DNA of 10,465 bases, taken from the NCBI GenBank assembly GCA_003222835.1, contig QHXE01000389.1, positions 1 to 10,465 on the forward strand, given 5' to 3'. The translations under genes and the position numbers were made by a program. The notes beneath the pieces were generated by a model. That model ran no database searches, was not told the DNA's origin, and saw nothing but the letters and a program-made list of their open reading frames with translations. Each line of letters starts with the position of its first letter. The stretch's first letter is position 1. Of the stretch, positions 1-7,319 are shown piece by piece. This DNA comes from Acidobacteriota bacterium (lineage in GTDB: Bacteria > Acidobacteriota > Blastocatellia > Pyrinomonadales > Pyrinomonadaceae).

Positions 1-14
1 ACAATCTCTAAACC

Positions 15-113
15 CTTTGCGCCTTTAGGTTTTCTGTTCTCTGCGGCTTTGCGCGAACCGCAAGCTGAGTTTCTCGCAAAGTCGCAAAGAAAGGAAAGAC
101 GAAAGACGCAAAG
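15..113. repeat. Intergenic inverted repeat, family A copy 1
   Basis: Two 39-bp arms (15-53 and 75-113) are imperfect reverse complements, about 31 of 39 positions by eye, around a 21-nt spacer. Each arm is made of degenerate 8-bp units; the right arm repeats cgcaaagt/cgcaaaga-type octamers and the left arm carries the complement ctttgcg. A second copy at 2649-2748 matches closely (right arm 36/39, left arm 31/39) and a broken third copy lies at 3996-4107. The element ends 7 nt before the ATG of the S9 peptidase gene. It carries no protein-coding signal. It may be a REP-like or MITE-like dispersed element; the mechanism of spread is unknown. Confidence 0.85.
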
Positions 114-120
114 AGATAGT

Positions 121-2328
121 ATGAACCAAAGTCTCAAGCTAGTTTTCGCTCTTGCGCTGACCCTTATTTTATTCGGAACGGCGCCTGCTCAAGCACGCCG
201 CCCGATAATGCCCGCGGACATCCTGCGTATCGCTTCCCTCAGCGAAGCCGAAGTTTCGCCCGATGGTGAATGGGTCGCATACACCGTATCGAGCACCGAC
301 GGCAACCAAACAGTCAGCACGCTGTGGCTGGTTCGGCCAGGCGAAAGATTTTTCAGGATTCCGACCACCGGTCGACCACCCGAGCAGCGGCGCAATCCGG
401 AAAGTCCAATAACACCTGGCCGGCCGTTACTGCCCTCCGGCTGGAACGCTACGAATCCGCGTTGGTCGCCTGATAGCAAAAGCATCGCCTTCGTTTCCAC
501 CCATGAAGAGCGACACGGCATTTGGGTAACGGACCTCGCAGGGCGGGCGCCACGATTTGTTGCGAGCGTGCGTGAGACAAATTTCTTCATCAATTATGCG
601 GGCGAGTCATTCGCGTGGTCGCCCGATTCGAAAATGATCGCCTTCGTCTCGGCGAGCGATGAGCCTGACCAGGACTTCATTGGTAACTCAAGCAAGAGCG
701 ACGATCCGCGGGTTGTTGATCGCATTCAATACAAGTCTCGCACGTCTCTCGCTGACCGTCTGCGCACTCATCTCTGGATCGTCAACGCAGAAAAGACGGA
801 CAACGAGCCACGCCAATTGACCTCAGGTCCGTATTACGATCATGCACTGAGCTTCAGCCCGCGCGGCGACGAGATCGCGTTTCTCTCAAATCACGAAGCC
901 GACCCTGACGCGAATAACAACTCAGACATTTTCGCCGTCAATCTACAGGGACAAACTCGCCAAGTAACGCAGACCGTCGGCTGCGAGTATGAGCCGGCGT
1001 GGTCGCCCGATGGAAAATGGATCGCTTACACCGCCACCAAACGCGATGTGACGACGATCGATAGCATCGCGGAAGATGCTCACGTTTGGATTACGTCGGT
1101 GAGTGGAGACAACCGGCGCGAGTTAACAGCGAACTTGGACCGGCGCGCGCGCTCTCTGCGATGGCGATCTGATAGCCAAGCGGTTTATTTTTCTGCGAAC
1201 GATCGCGGACAGAGTCTCGTTTACGAAACCGAGTTGGATCAGGGCAAGGTGCAAGCGCTCTTTGGCTCGGTGAATCAAATAGGAAGCCGCACCACGTTTC
1301 CAGAGTTAAGAGGCTCGCTCGATTCCGGCGCTCCGATCATCGTCGATCAGCACATTCAGGCCAGTTCGTTTAGCGTTTCTAATCAGATGGGGGACGGCGA
1401 GTTTGCGTCTAGCCAAAATCGATTACGCTTCCAACAAAGCACCGTCGCGGCCATAATCAGCGATCCTGTGCATCCGGCAGAACTATGGATTGGAAGAGGA
1501 AATATCCTGAGACGCGTCACGACCCATAATGATGCTTTCCGGCGGTCTGTTACTTTAGTTGAGCCCGAAGAGCTTCGATTCAAAACTTCCGATGGCGCGG
1601 AGATTCAAGGTTGGTTGATGAAACCATTGGGTTGGCGCGAAGACCGCAAGTACGCGATGATTCTCAGCATTCATGGCGGGCCGCATGGGATGTATGGCTA
1701 CGCTTTCAATCCAACTTTCCAGGTTTATGCCGCGCAAGGCTATGCAGTACTTTACTTCAACCCGCGCGGTTCAAACGGCTACGGACAGAAGTTCTCTGAC
1801 GGCACGCTGAGCGAATGGGGCGGTGGCGATTACCGAGATTTGATGGCCGGGGTTGATGAGGCACTGCGCCGCTATTCGTGGATTGATCGTGACCGCTTAG
1901 GAGTTACAGGCGGCAGCTATGGTGGATTCATGACGAACTGGATCGTTACACAGACCCCGCGCTTCAAGGCCGCGGTGTCAGTCGCGAGCGTCAGCAATCT
2001 CGTCAGTTTCTATTCGACTTCGCTTTATCAGGACTTGATTCATGCGGAGTTTGGCGGCTTTCCCTGGGACAATTACGACTTGCTCTGGCAATGGTCGCCG
2101 CTGCGCTACGTGAAGCAGGCACTTACGCCCACACTTTTCATTCACGGCGAACAGGACAACGACGTGCACATCACGCAAGCTGAAGAGATGTACATGGCAT
2201 TGCGTCGTCGTGGCGTCGAAACTGTACTCGTTCGTTATCCGCGCGAGGGCCATGGCCTGCGCGAGCCAAAGCATCGCGTCGATGCGCTGGAGCGAACGCT
2301 GGTGTGGTTCGATAAATTTTTGAAGTAA
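121..2328 (+). CDS. Secreted S9-family (prolyl oligopeptidase type) serine peptidase
   Basis: Serine peptidase of 735 residues, of the S9 acylaminoacyl-peptidase/dipeptidyl-peptidase-5-like kind, which trims short peptides outside the cytoplasm. Residues 1-25 form a signal peptide (basic MNQSLK, hydrophobic core, APAQA cleavage box). Residues about 30-450 are a beta-propeller with TolB/PD40-like blades marked by repeated SPDG/SPDS motifs followed by IAF or VAY. The C-terminal alpha/beta hydrolase domain (about 490-735) has the nucleophile elbow GGSYGG with Ser599, the Asp679 region HGEQDNDV, and His711 in REGHG, so the triad looks complete. An in-frame TTG at 49 would add 24 codons, but these lie inside an intergenic repeat and would bury the signal peptide, so ATG 121 is chosen. 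The next gene starts 13 nt after the stop. The exact substrate cannot be read from sequence. Confidence 0.93.
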   Translation: MNQSLKLVFALALTLILFGTAPAQARRPIMPADILRIASLSEAEVSPDGEWVAYTVSSTDGNQTVSTLWLVRPGERFFRIPTTGRPPEQRRNPESPITPGRPLLPSGWNATNPRWSPDSKSIAFVSTHEERHGIWVTDLAGRAPRFVASVRETNFFINYAGESFAWSPDSKMIAFVSASDEPDQDFIGNSSKSDDPRVVDRIQYKSRTSLADRLRTHLWIVNAEKTDNEPRQLTSGPYYDHALSFSPRGDEIAFLSNHEADPDANNNSDIFAVNLQGQTRQVTQTVGCEYEPAWSPDGKWIAYTATKRDVTTIDSIAEDAHVWITSVSGDNRRELTANLDRRARSLRWRSDSQAVYFSANDRGQSLVYETELDQGKVQALFGSVNQIGSRTTFPELRGSLDSGAPIIVDQHIQASSFSVSNQMGDGEFASSQNRLRFQQSTVAAIISDPVHPAELWIGRGNILRRVTTHNDAFRRSVTLVEPEELRFKTSDGAEIQGWLMKPLGWREDRKYAMILSIHGGPHGMYGYAFNPTFQVYAAQGYAVLYFNPRGSNGYGQKFSDGTLSEWGGGDYRDLMAGVDEALRRYSWIDRDRLGVTGGSYGGFMTNWIVTQTPRFKAAVSVASVSNLVSFYSTSLYQDLIHAEFGGFPWDNYDLLWQWSPLRYVKQALTPTLFIHGEQDNDVHITQAEEMYMALRRRGVETVLVRYPREGHGLREPKHRVDALERTLVWFDKFLK

Positions 2329-2330
2329 AG

Positions 2331-2335
2331 AGAGG
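2331..2335 (+). promoter_or_regulatory. Shine-Dalgarno site of the Dabb gene
   Basis: AGAGG lies six nucleotides before the ATG at 2342. It is the only clear, well-spaced Shine-Dalgarno sequence seen in the window and fixes the start of the small gene. Confidence 0.7.
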
Positions 2336-2341
2336 TAAGAA

Positions 2342-2632
2342 ATGTTGACGCATATAGTTGTTTGGAAGTATCGGGCGAATGTTCCACCAGCGACGCGTAA
2401 AGATCATGTCGACCGGCTCCGCTCGTTGCGTTCGATTGTGCCGGGAATTGAAAACCTATCAGTCGGCTTCGATACGCTGCATCTTTCGCGCTCGTTCGAT
2501 ACCGGGCTGGTGGGAGTCTTTCGCGATCGCGCGGCTTTGGATGCTTACACCGTGCATCCCGACCATATGAAGGTCGCGGAATTTGGCCGCGGCATCAGCG
2601 ATATCGTGGCGTCGGTCGATTTCGAAGATTGA
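2342..2632 (+). CDS. Dabb-family (stress-responsive alpha/beta barrel) protein
   Basis: A 96-residue protein, the usual length for a single Dabb (dimeric alpha/beta barrel) domain. Family marks are the opening HIVVWK strand (residues 4-9), a helix with spaced Leu/Arg (20-31), the VPGIENLSVG segment (33-42), and the D..LVGVF.D..AL.AY..HP.H region (53-75). Members are small cytosolic dimers; some bind or cyclise polyketide-like compounds, but most have no known reaction, so no specific function is claimed. It follows the S9 peptidase by 13 nt and has its own strong Shine-Dalgarno, so the two are probably co-transcribed. No signal peptide is present, so its partner's extracytoplasmic role is not shared directly. 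Confidence 0.85.
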   Translation: MLTHIVVWKYRANVPPATRKDHVDRLRSLRSIVPGIENLSVGFDTLHLSRSFDTGLVGVFRDRAALDAYTVHPDHMKVAEFGRGISDIVASVDFED

Positions 2633-2648
2633 GAACATCAAGGTTTTT

Positions 2649-2748
2649 CTTCGCGTCTTACGTCTTTCTGTTCTTGGCGGCTTTGCGAGAACCGAAACTC
2701 TGACTTTCACGCAAAGTCGCAAAGAAAGGAAAGACAAAAGGCGCAAAA
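2649..2748. repeat. Intergenic inverted repeat, family A copy 2
   Basis: Second copy of the element at 15-113, same orientation. Arms are 2649-2687 and 2710-2748, pairing at about 30 of 39 positions, with a 22-nt spacer. The right arm differs from copy 1 at only three positions, while the left arm differs at eight. It fills most of the 150-nt gap between the Dabb and PHP genes and ends 34 nt before the PHP start codon. Confidence 0.85.
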
Positions 2749-2782
2749 GATCAAATGAAGTCGTTGTAAAGATCTCGATTCG

Positions 2783-3985
2783 ATGAAGCGCAAGATTTTA
2801 TTGATGACGTTGGGACTTGTGGTTGTCTCCCAACTTCCTTTTGCGTATCGCCGTTACCGCCTCGGCCGCCTTCACGATTCAATTCAACAGCTCGCTTCGC
2901 AACGAATCGTTCAGCCTGGGGAGAGCGAGTACATCGATTACAAAGGAGTAATTCACGTTCATTCTTCGCTCGGCGGGCACAGCACCGGCAACTTCCGAGA
3001 ATTGATTTCTGCCGCCAGGGCTAATCAACTCGACTTCATAATCATGACAGAGCATCCACAAGCGGACTTTGACACGGCGTTGATGACTTTGTCTGGCGTC
3101 CATAGCAGCGTGCTGTTCGTGAATGGCAATGAGGTCGTGACGTTGGATGGCGACCGATTGCTATTGTTTCCCGGCTCCACAGATGCAGCTTCAATGAGCG
3201 CGAAATCAACGCGGGAGGTTGTTGATTTGCAGAAAGCATCTGGGGGACTCTCGATCGCTGCTTATCCAACCGATTCTCAAATCTGGCCATCAACTTCCGT
3301 CGATGGAGTCGAGGTCTACAATCTATTCACAAATGCACGCGCCGCGAACCCAGCCGTGTTGTTCTTTGACGGTCTTTGGTCTTATGGGCGCTATCCTGAA
3401 CTGATGTTCGCAAATTTTTTCGTTCGGCCGGCGGAAAACCTGAAGCGATGGGATGAAGCGATCGCTAGAGACAGGCGCAAATTGGTGGCTACTTCTGGCA
3501 ACGATGCGCATTCGAATATTGGACTGAGTGTGAACGATGCTTCCGGCAAACAATGGCTGGGCGTCAAACTCGACCCTTATGAACGAAGTTTCCACATCGT
3601 CCGCACGCATTTGCTAATCAAAAAAGACCGAGAATTCACCCGCGAGTCGTTACTCGATGCAATTGCGAATGGCCATTGCTACGTGTCGTTCGATCTTTTT
3701 GGCGACCCAAAGGGCTTTACCTTGCAAGTCACAATCCCGGAGCATCGAATCATGGGAGACGAAATCGAGTTAGTGGACGGCTTGCGTTTGTTGGTCAGCG
3801 CCCCGCTCGCGAGCCGCATCGTTCTTTACAGAGACGGAAGCGGAATCGATGAAAAATCAGGTACGAAAGTCGAGTTTCCCATTAACTCCAAAGGCGCCTA
3901 TCGAGTCGAAGCATATCTGGATTCTCTGCCCGCGCCTGCCACGGGCAAGCCGTGGATTCTGTCAAATCCGATTTACGTCAAATAA
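2783..3985 (+). CDS. Membrane-anchored PHP-domain metallohydrolase (CehA/McbA-like)
   Basis: A 400-residue protein whose N-terminus (about residues 3-20) is a hydrophobic signal anchor or uncleaved signal peptide, placing the rest outside the cytoplasmic membrane. The body is a PHP (polymerase and histidinol phosphatase) fold: HVHSS with His58 and His60, MTEH with Glu90 and His91, NGNE with Glu117, and the late GNDAH motif with Asp241 and His243. Together these are the expected metal-binding set of a phosphoesterase or amide/ester hydrolase. The region after about 310 looks like a beta-rich C-terminal domain. The layout fits the CehA/McbA family, whose named members hydrolyse carbaryl-type compounds; the substrate here is unknown. 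ATG 2783 is preferred because it opens directly with the basic-hydrophobic anchor, although no good Shine-Dalgarno precedes it. Confidence 0.85.
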   Translation: MKRKILLMTLGLVVVSQLPFAYRRYRLGRLHDSIQQLASQRIVQPGESEYIDYKGVIHVHSSLGGHSTGNFRELISAARANQLDFIIMTEHPQADFDTALMTLSGVHSSVLFVNGNEVVTLDGDRLLLFPGSTDAASMSAKSTREVVDLQKASGGLSIAAYPTDSQIWPSTSVDGVEVYNLFTNARAANPAVLFFDGLWSYGRYPELMFANFFVRPAENLKRWDEAIARDRRKLVATSGNDAHSNIGLSVNDASGKQWLGVKLDPYERSFHIVRTHLLIKKDREFTRESLLDAIANGHCYVSFDLFGDPKGFTLQVTIPEHRIMGDEIELVDGLRLLVSAPLASRIVLYRDGSGIDEKSGTKVEFPINSKGAYRVEAYLDSLPAPATGKPWILSNPIYVK

Positions 3986-3995
3986 AGTTGTTCTT

Positions 3996-4107
3996 CTTTG
4001 CGAGTTACGCCGTTTCTTTTTGCGGCTTTGGCGCGAACAGTTAAACCCGAGTTTTCACGCAAAGACGCCGGTAGTGTCCTTTCAAATTAGGACACTGCCA
4101 AGACGCC
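3996..4107. repeat. Family A repeat copy 3, truncated and interrupted
   Basis: The left arm (from 3996) and the central ctttggcg...cacgcaaag core match copies 1 and 2. The right arm stops agreeing after about 15 bases and is split by a 30-bp palindrome at 4070-4099. Read across the insertion, the uninterrupted site would be cgcaaagacgccacg, so the right arm was already short or was eroded. This copy lies downstream of the PHP gene in the 219-nt gap before the FecR gene. Confidence 0.7.
4062..4107. mobile_element. 30-bp palindromic insertion with 8-bp direct repeats
   Basis: The segment 4070-4099 consists of 11-bp terminal inverted repeats, GGTAGTGTCCT and AGGACACTGCC (10 of 11 complementary), around an 8-nt centre. 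It is bordered by perfect direct repeats AAGACGCC at 4062-4069 and 4100-4107. It sits inside repeat copy 3, and removing it with one direct repeat restores the expected repeat sequence. This is what a target-site duplication plus a minimal element, or the remnant of an internally deleted insertion sequence, would look like. Several IS families make 8-bp duplications, so the parent family cannot be named. A transposase is not present in the window. Confidence 0.7.
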
Positions 4108-4157
4108 ACGTGTCTTGAACGCCGGAGCAAGCTTGTGTTAATCTGTGTTTGGCCTGG

Positions 4158-4187
4158 TTGACCCGTTGCCGGCCCCTTCTTCACATT
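4158..4187 (+). promoter_or_regulatory. Possible promoter before the FecR gene
   Basis: TTGACC at 4158-4163 resembles a -35 box (five of six). An 18-nt spacer leads to CACATT at 4182-4187, a poor -10 match (three of six). The spot is plausible because the gene at 4205 follows a 219-nt gap, but the -10 weakness makes this tentative. The rest of the gap from 4108 to 4157 holds no gene; it includes the phrase ttaatctgtgttt, which may belong to another dispersed repeat. Confidence 0.2.
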
Positions 4188-4204
4188 CCCGAATAAAGAC
4201 GACA

Positions 4205-5449
4205 ATGGTACCTAAGGCGAGCCAATTCGATTTCGAGTGGTGGGTTGTTCAAAAGCGCGCTGTCTATGTTACGGCGATGGTGCTCGGACTGTCGGCGATA
4301 GTGGCTGGGGCGAGCCTATATGTCTGGAAGTACGGCAACCCGCTCAAGAGCATTGCCGCGCGATCTGATTCACCGGCGGGCGCGCGATTCATGTCTTTCG
4401 AAGGCGACGTGCGGGTGGTTCGCGCCGCGACGCGGCAGGTAGTTTTCGCCAACAACGATATTCAGCTATATCCGGGCGATACAGTGCAGACCCAAGCAGA
4501 TGGCCGCGCGCGCATCGGCATGGCGGACGGTTCGACGGTCGTCGTTCGGCCCAACAGCACTATTATTATTCGGGATAACGCCAGCGCTGAAGACGGCAAG
4601 CGCTCGAACGTTCACGTCGTGGTCGACAGCGGCCAGATGCTTGTGCGCACTGAACAGCAGAGCGAAAACAACAAGAACGTGATCGAGACGGCGAAGACGC
4701 AGACCCAGATCGCCGGCCAAACCCAAGCGAGCTTTGGCGTCAATCCGGAAGGCACTGAAGAGATTCGCGTCAACAGCGGCAGAGTCGACAGCTCGAACAG
4801 GGCCGGCGAACGCCTGTCGGTGCAAGGCGGTGAGTATGTTTCCGTCAATCAATCCGGGACTATGTCGAAGCCCCAGCGCTTGTTGGACGTGCCGCAAGCC
4901 TTGCAGCCGCACGATCTCGAAAAGATTCCGGCGAGCAGCAACGCTTCCGCGAGCGTCGTGCTGCGTTGGCAAAAACCTCAGTCGGGCGTACCTTCATACT
5001 ATCGTGTCGAAGTTGCAACCTCGCCCTTCTTTGTTCCCGAAGGAAAAGTGATCGAGCGCGATCAATTGATAGTGACGCAGTTTGAGGCGAGCGATCTGCG
5101 TTCTGGCGCTTACTTCTGGCGCGTGCGCGCAACCGCCGCTTCGGGACAAACCAGTGACTGGAGCGAGCCATTAAAATTCATCGTTACGACCCAAGGCAAT
5201 AATGGAGCTGAGGTTCCGGTAGCCAATCTGTCTGCCCTTCATCTCGGTGGCAATGTCTACATAATTCGCGGTATCAGTTCTCCCGGCGTGACGTTGCGCG
5301 TCGCGGGCCGTGAAGCAACTGCCGCGAATGATGGTAGCTTTCAAATTCAGGTTAGCGCGTCTCCAAGTACCCGAGAGGTAACTGTTTTGGCCTCCGACTC
5401 ACAAGGGAACAGCAGCCAATATCGCGTGACGCTCATCCGAGCGAGTTAA
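4205..5449 (+). CDS. Membrane-anchored FecR-domain protein with FN3-like and Ig-like domains
   Basis: From ATG 4205 the protein has 414 residues. A cytoplasmic stub of about 18 residues (FDFEWWVVQKR) precedes one transmembrane helix (about 19-42). A FecR domain (about 62-215) follows, recognised by the GDVRVV strand, LYPGDTVQTQADGRARI and the beta-rich QMLVRTEQ...VNSGRV pattern. Next are a fibronectin-III-like segment (about 250-345, YYRVEVATS and YFWRVRAT...SDWSEPL) and a C-terminal bacterial Ig-like domain (about 360-414, GVTLRVAGREA...DGSFQIQV). No FecI sigma factor or TonB receptor adjoins it, so the iron-signalling role of classical FecR is not supported; a periplasmic structural or sensing role is more likely. 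A GTG at 4145 would add 20 residues, but they are proline-rich and place unusual sequence before the anchor, so ATG 4205 is preferred. Confidence 0.8.
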   Translation: MVPKASQFDFEWWVVQKRAVYVTAMVLGLSAIVAGASLYVWKYGNPLKSIAARSDSPAGARFMSFEGDVRVVRAATRQVVFANNDIQLYPGDTVQTQADGRARIGMADGSTVVVRPNSTIIIRDNASAEDGKRSNVHVVVDSGQMLVRTEQQSENNKNVIETAKTQTQIAGQTQASFGVNPEGTEEIRVNSGRVDSSNRAGERLSVQGGEYVSVNQSGTMSKPQRLLDVPQALQPHDLEKIPASSNASASVVLRWQKPQSGVPSYYRVEVATSPFFVPEGKVIERDQLIVTQFEASDLRSGAYFWRVRATAASGQTSDWSEPLKFIVTTQGNNGAEVPVANLSALHLGGNVYIIRGISSPGVTLRVAGREATAANDGSFQIQVSASPSTREVTVLASDSQGNSSQYRVTLIRAS

Positions 5450-5500
5450 GAAACGTTTTCCTCATATTTGACGGCCCCGCAGGCAAATCCTTTTCAATGG

Positions 5501-5549
5501 CACAGACCTGGGTCTGTGTTTAGTGGAGAACGCAGACCCAAAGTCTGTA
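5501..5549. repeat. Paired CACAGACC palindromes between FecR and cyclase genes
   Basis: Positions 5501-5518 are a palindrome with perfect 8-bp arms, CACAGACC and GGTCTGTG, around a 2-nt centre. A related, looser copy (cagac...gtctg) follows at 5533-5547. The two copies can also pair with each other over about 20 bases with one bulge. The block ends 10 nt before the cyclase start codon. No run of T follows, so an intrinsic terminator is unlikely; a dimeric-protein operator or a dispersed palindromic repeat are both possible. The upstream part of the gap (5450-5500) shows nothing recognisable. Confidence 0.65.
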
Positions 5550-5559
5550 CAGCTCGCGA

Positions 5560-7152
5560 ATGAACAGGCAGGTCATAATCCTAACTGATGTCAAGGCCGA
5601 ACCGACAGGCGAAGTGTTTGAAATCCTTAGTGCGGCAGACATTTCGTTCCTAGCCACGGACTTGCGCGAGACACGCAAGACCGCAGCATCGACTTCGGCT
5701 GATAGTAATCCTAATTCCTGTCCGCCGCTGGCGGTCATTTACGAAGTGCGCGCTGATTCGAACGCAGAAAAACTTGCGCTCGTTATTCGATGTGCGGCCA
5801 CGGAGTGGCCTTCAGTTCCGGTTGTTGCTTGCCGCGTCGAGCTAACTGAGCGACTGAAGTGTGGCGCGACCCCACTCACCACTGAACAGCTAAAGCTACT
5901 CGGCTTTCGTGCAGTTGCCGACAGCCCGGCACAATTGCCTGCCTTGTTAAGGCAAGTCGAGGAAATTCCGGGCACTGGTGAATTGAAGCTGCCCGATGAA
6001 TTCAAGAGTATTCCTGAAAGGGGTGCATTCTCGCTCCCGACACACGCACGCAGTGAAGAACTGCGAACCGCATTCGCGTTGCTGGCGTCGCTTCACCTCG
6101 CGTCGAGTCAAAAAGAGGCCGCTCAGGCGGCGCTCGCCGGAGTCGCGCGGCTGATTAACGCCGATCGCTGGTCGATATTCCTGGTATCGCAAGCGTCCAC
6201 CGAGAATTTGACGTTCGCCCCACTCACCAGCGGTGATGTTTCTACAAATGGTGAGTTAGCATTCGATGAGGAATGGCAGGACGAACTAGTTGACGGTTTC
6301 GCCCAACCTGCCAAAGCGGAAACCAGCGCCACGCATGAAGCCGCAGCGGTGATGAAAGCCGTCAGGATGAGCGAGCATGGTCGTCGCGTAATGGCCGTGC
6401 CTTTGATCAAGAGCGAAAGAGTTCTCGGGGTGTTGGAAGGTATCCGTAGCAGTGGCGACCGGCATTCATTCTCACGATCCGAAACGGCGTTGCTCGAGGC
6501 GCTGGCGATTTCGATCGCGGCGGCACTCGCCAATTCCGTGCGCATCGCCGAAGCCGAACGCTTATCGCTCACTGATGATCTCACCAGGTTGCACAATGCG
6601 CGTTATCTGCGCCAGTTTTTGGTGAACGAGATCAAACGTGCCCGTCGTTACAGCTCGAGTGTTGCGGCGATATTTCTCGACCTTGATGATTTCAAGCTGG
6701 TAAACGATCAGCATGGGCACCTGGTCGGCTCGCATGTGCTGATGGAAGTCGCAGCGCTGCTTTTGCCATCGGTGCGCGACACCGATTGCGTTGTGCGATA
6801 TGGGGGCGATGAATTTCTACTAATATTGCCGGATGCGCGACTGGAGGACGCTCTGCAGGTTGCCGAACGCACCCGCGCTAAAATCGAGCGCCATCAATTT
6901 AACGGCGGTCGTCGATTGAAAATCTCGCTGACGGCCAGTTTAGGAGTGGCGACTTTCCCCCAACATGCGTTGTCGCCGCAGCAGTTGATTGCCTGTGCCG
7001 ATCGGGCGATGTATCATGCGAAGGCCGCCAACAAGAACTGTGTTTGGGTTGTGCACGACTCGACCGCAGCTCGTGCAAGCGACCATCCCGATACCGACCC
7101 GACAATCCCGACTCAATTTCAAAGAATTCCCGACGAAAAGTTAATTTCGTAA
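5560..7152 (+). CDS. GAF-GGDEF diguanylate cyclase
   Basis: A 530-residue soluble protein predicted to make cyclic di-GMP from two GTP. Residues 1-135 have the strand-helix rhythm of a receiver domain (QVIILTDV, PLAVIYEV, VPVVACRV), but no phospho-acceptor Asp can be placed, so it looks like a degenerate receiver. A GAF domain spans about 165-330 (LINADRWSIFLVS, VMAVPLIKSERVLGVLEG). The GGDEF domain starts at LTDDLTRLHNARYL (337-350), has the metal-site strand FLDLDDFK (372-379) and the intact active loop GGDEF (415-419). RDTD (406-409) five residues before it is an intact RxxD product-inhibition site. About 30 polar residues trail the domain. No transmembrane segment is seen, so the GAF domain probably senses a cytosolic ligand. 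No Shine-Dalgarno precedes the ATG. Its role in c-di-GMP synthesis is firm; the input signal is unknown. Confidence 0.93.
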   Translation: MNRQVIILTDVKAEPTGEVFEILSAADISFLATDLRETRKTAASTSADSNPNSCPPLAVIYEVRADSNAEKLALVIRCAATEWPSVPVVACRVELTERLKCGATPLTTEQLKLLGFRAVADSPAQLPALLRQVEEIPGTGELKLPDEFKSIPERGAFSLPTHARSEELRTAFALLASLHLASSQKEAAQAALAGVARLINADRWSIFLVSQASTENLTFAPLTSGDVSTNGELAFDEEWQDELVDGFAQPAKAETSATHEAAAVMKAVRMSEHGRRVMAVPLIKSERVLGVLEGIRSSGDRHSFSRSETALLEALAISIAAALANSVRIAEAERLSLTDDLTRLHNARYLRQFLVNEIKRARRYSSSVAAIFLDLDDFKLVNDQHGHLVGSHVLMEVAALLLPSVRDTDCVVRYGGDEFLLILPDARLEDALQVAERTRAKIERHQFNGGRRLKISLTASLGVATFPQHALSPQQLIACADRAMYHAKAANKNCVWVVHDSTAARASDHPDTDPTIPTQFQRIPDEKLIS

Positions 7153-7319
7153 TAGCGTTACCGCGCGAATAGTTGTATCTTTACCTTTGGGCTCTGCTTC
7201 GAGTTGTTTTGCGGATTTTGCCAGGCCACTCGCGACATCGCGGTTCCTAAGCTGCTTCGGATAATGACCGCTTACCTCTTCGGGCAAATTCATCATTCAG
7301 TTAGGGATTTTTTTCTCAG
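7153..7319 (+). promoter_or_regulatory. mreB leader, likely site of the mre operon promoter
   Basis: This 167-nt gap carries none of the long inverted repeats found in most neighbouring gaps. It has a short palindrome, cgcga-ca-tcgcg at 7231-7242, a GATAAT at 7260-7265 that could be a -10 box but has no convincing -35, and a T-rich stretch at 7308-7314 just before mreB. AGGGA at 7303-7307 is a weak, rather distant (12 nt) Shine-Dalgarno candidate. Promoter location here is inferred from position and the change of gene function, not from a clear box pair. Confidence 0.35.

Noticed and set aside
4466..4972. Open frame of 168 codons on the minus strand within the FecR gene
   Set aside because: It is fully antisense to a gene with clear domains, has no recognisable protein features, and is a by-product of GC-rich codon use.
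5501..5549. Palindromes after the FecR gene as a rho-independent terminator
   Set aside because: The stem is strong but is not followed by a run of T on either strand.
7299..7319. T-run before mreB as an intrinsic terminator of the cyclase gene
   Set aside because: No GC-rich stem precedes the T-run; it is more likely part of the mreB leader.
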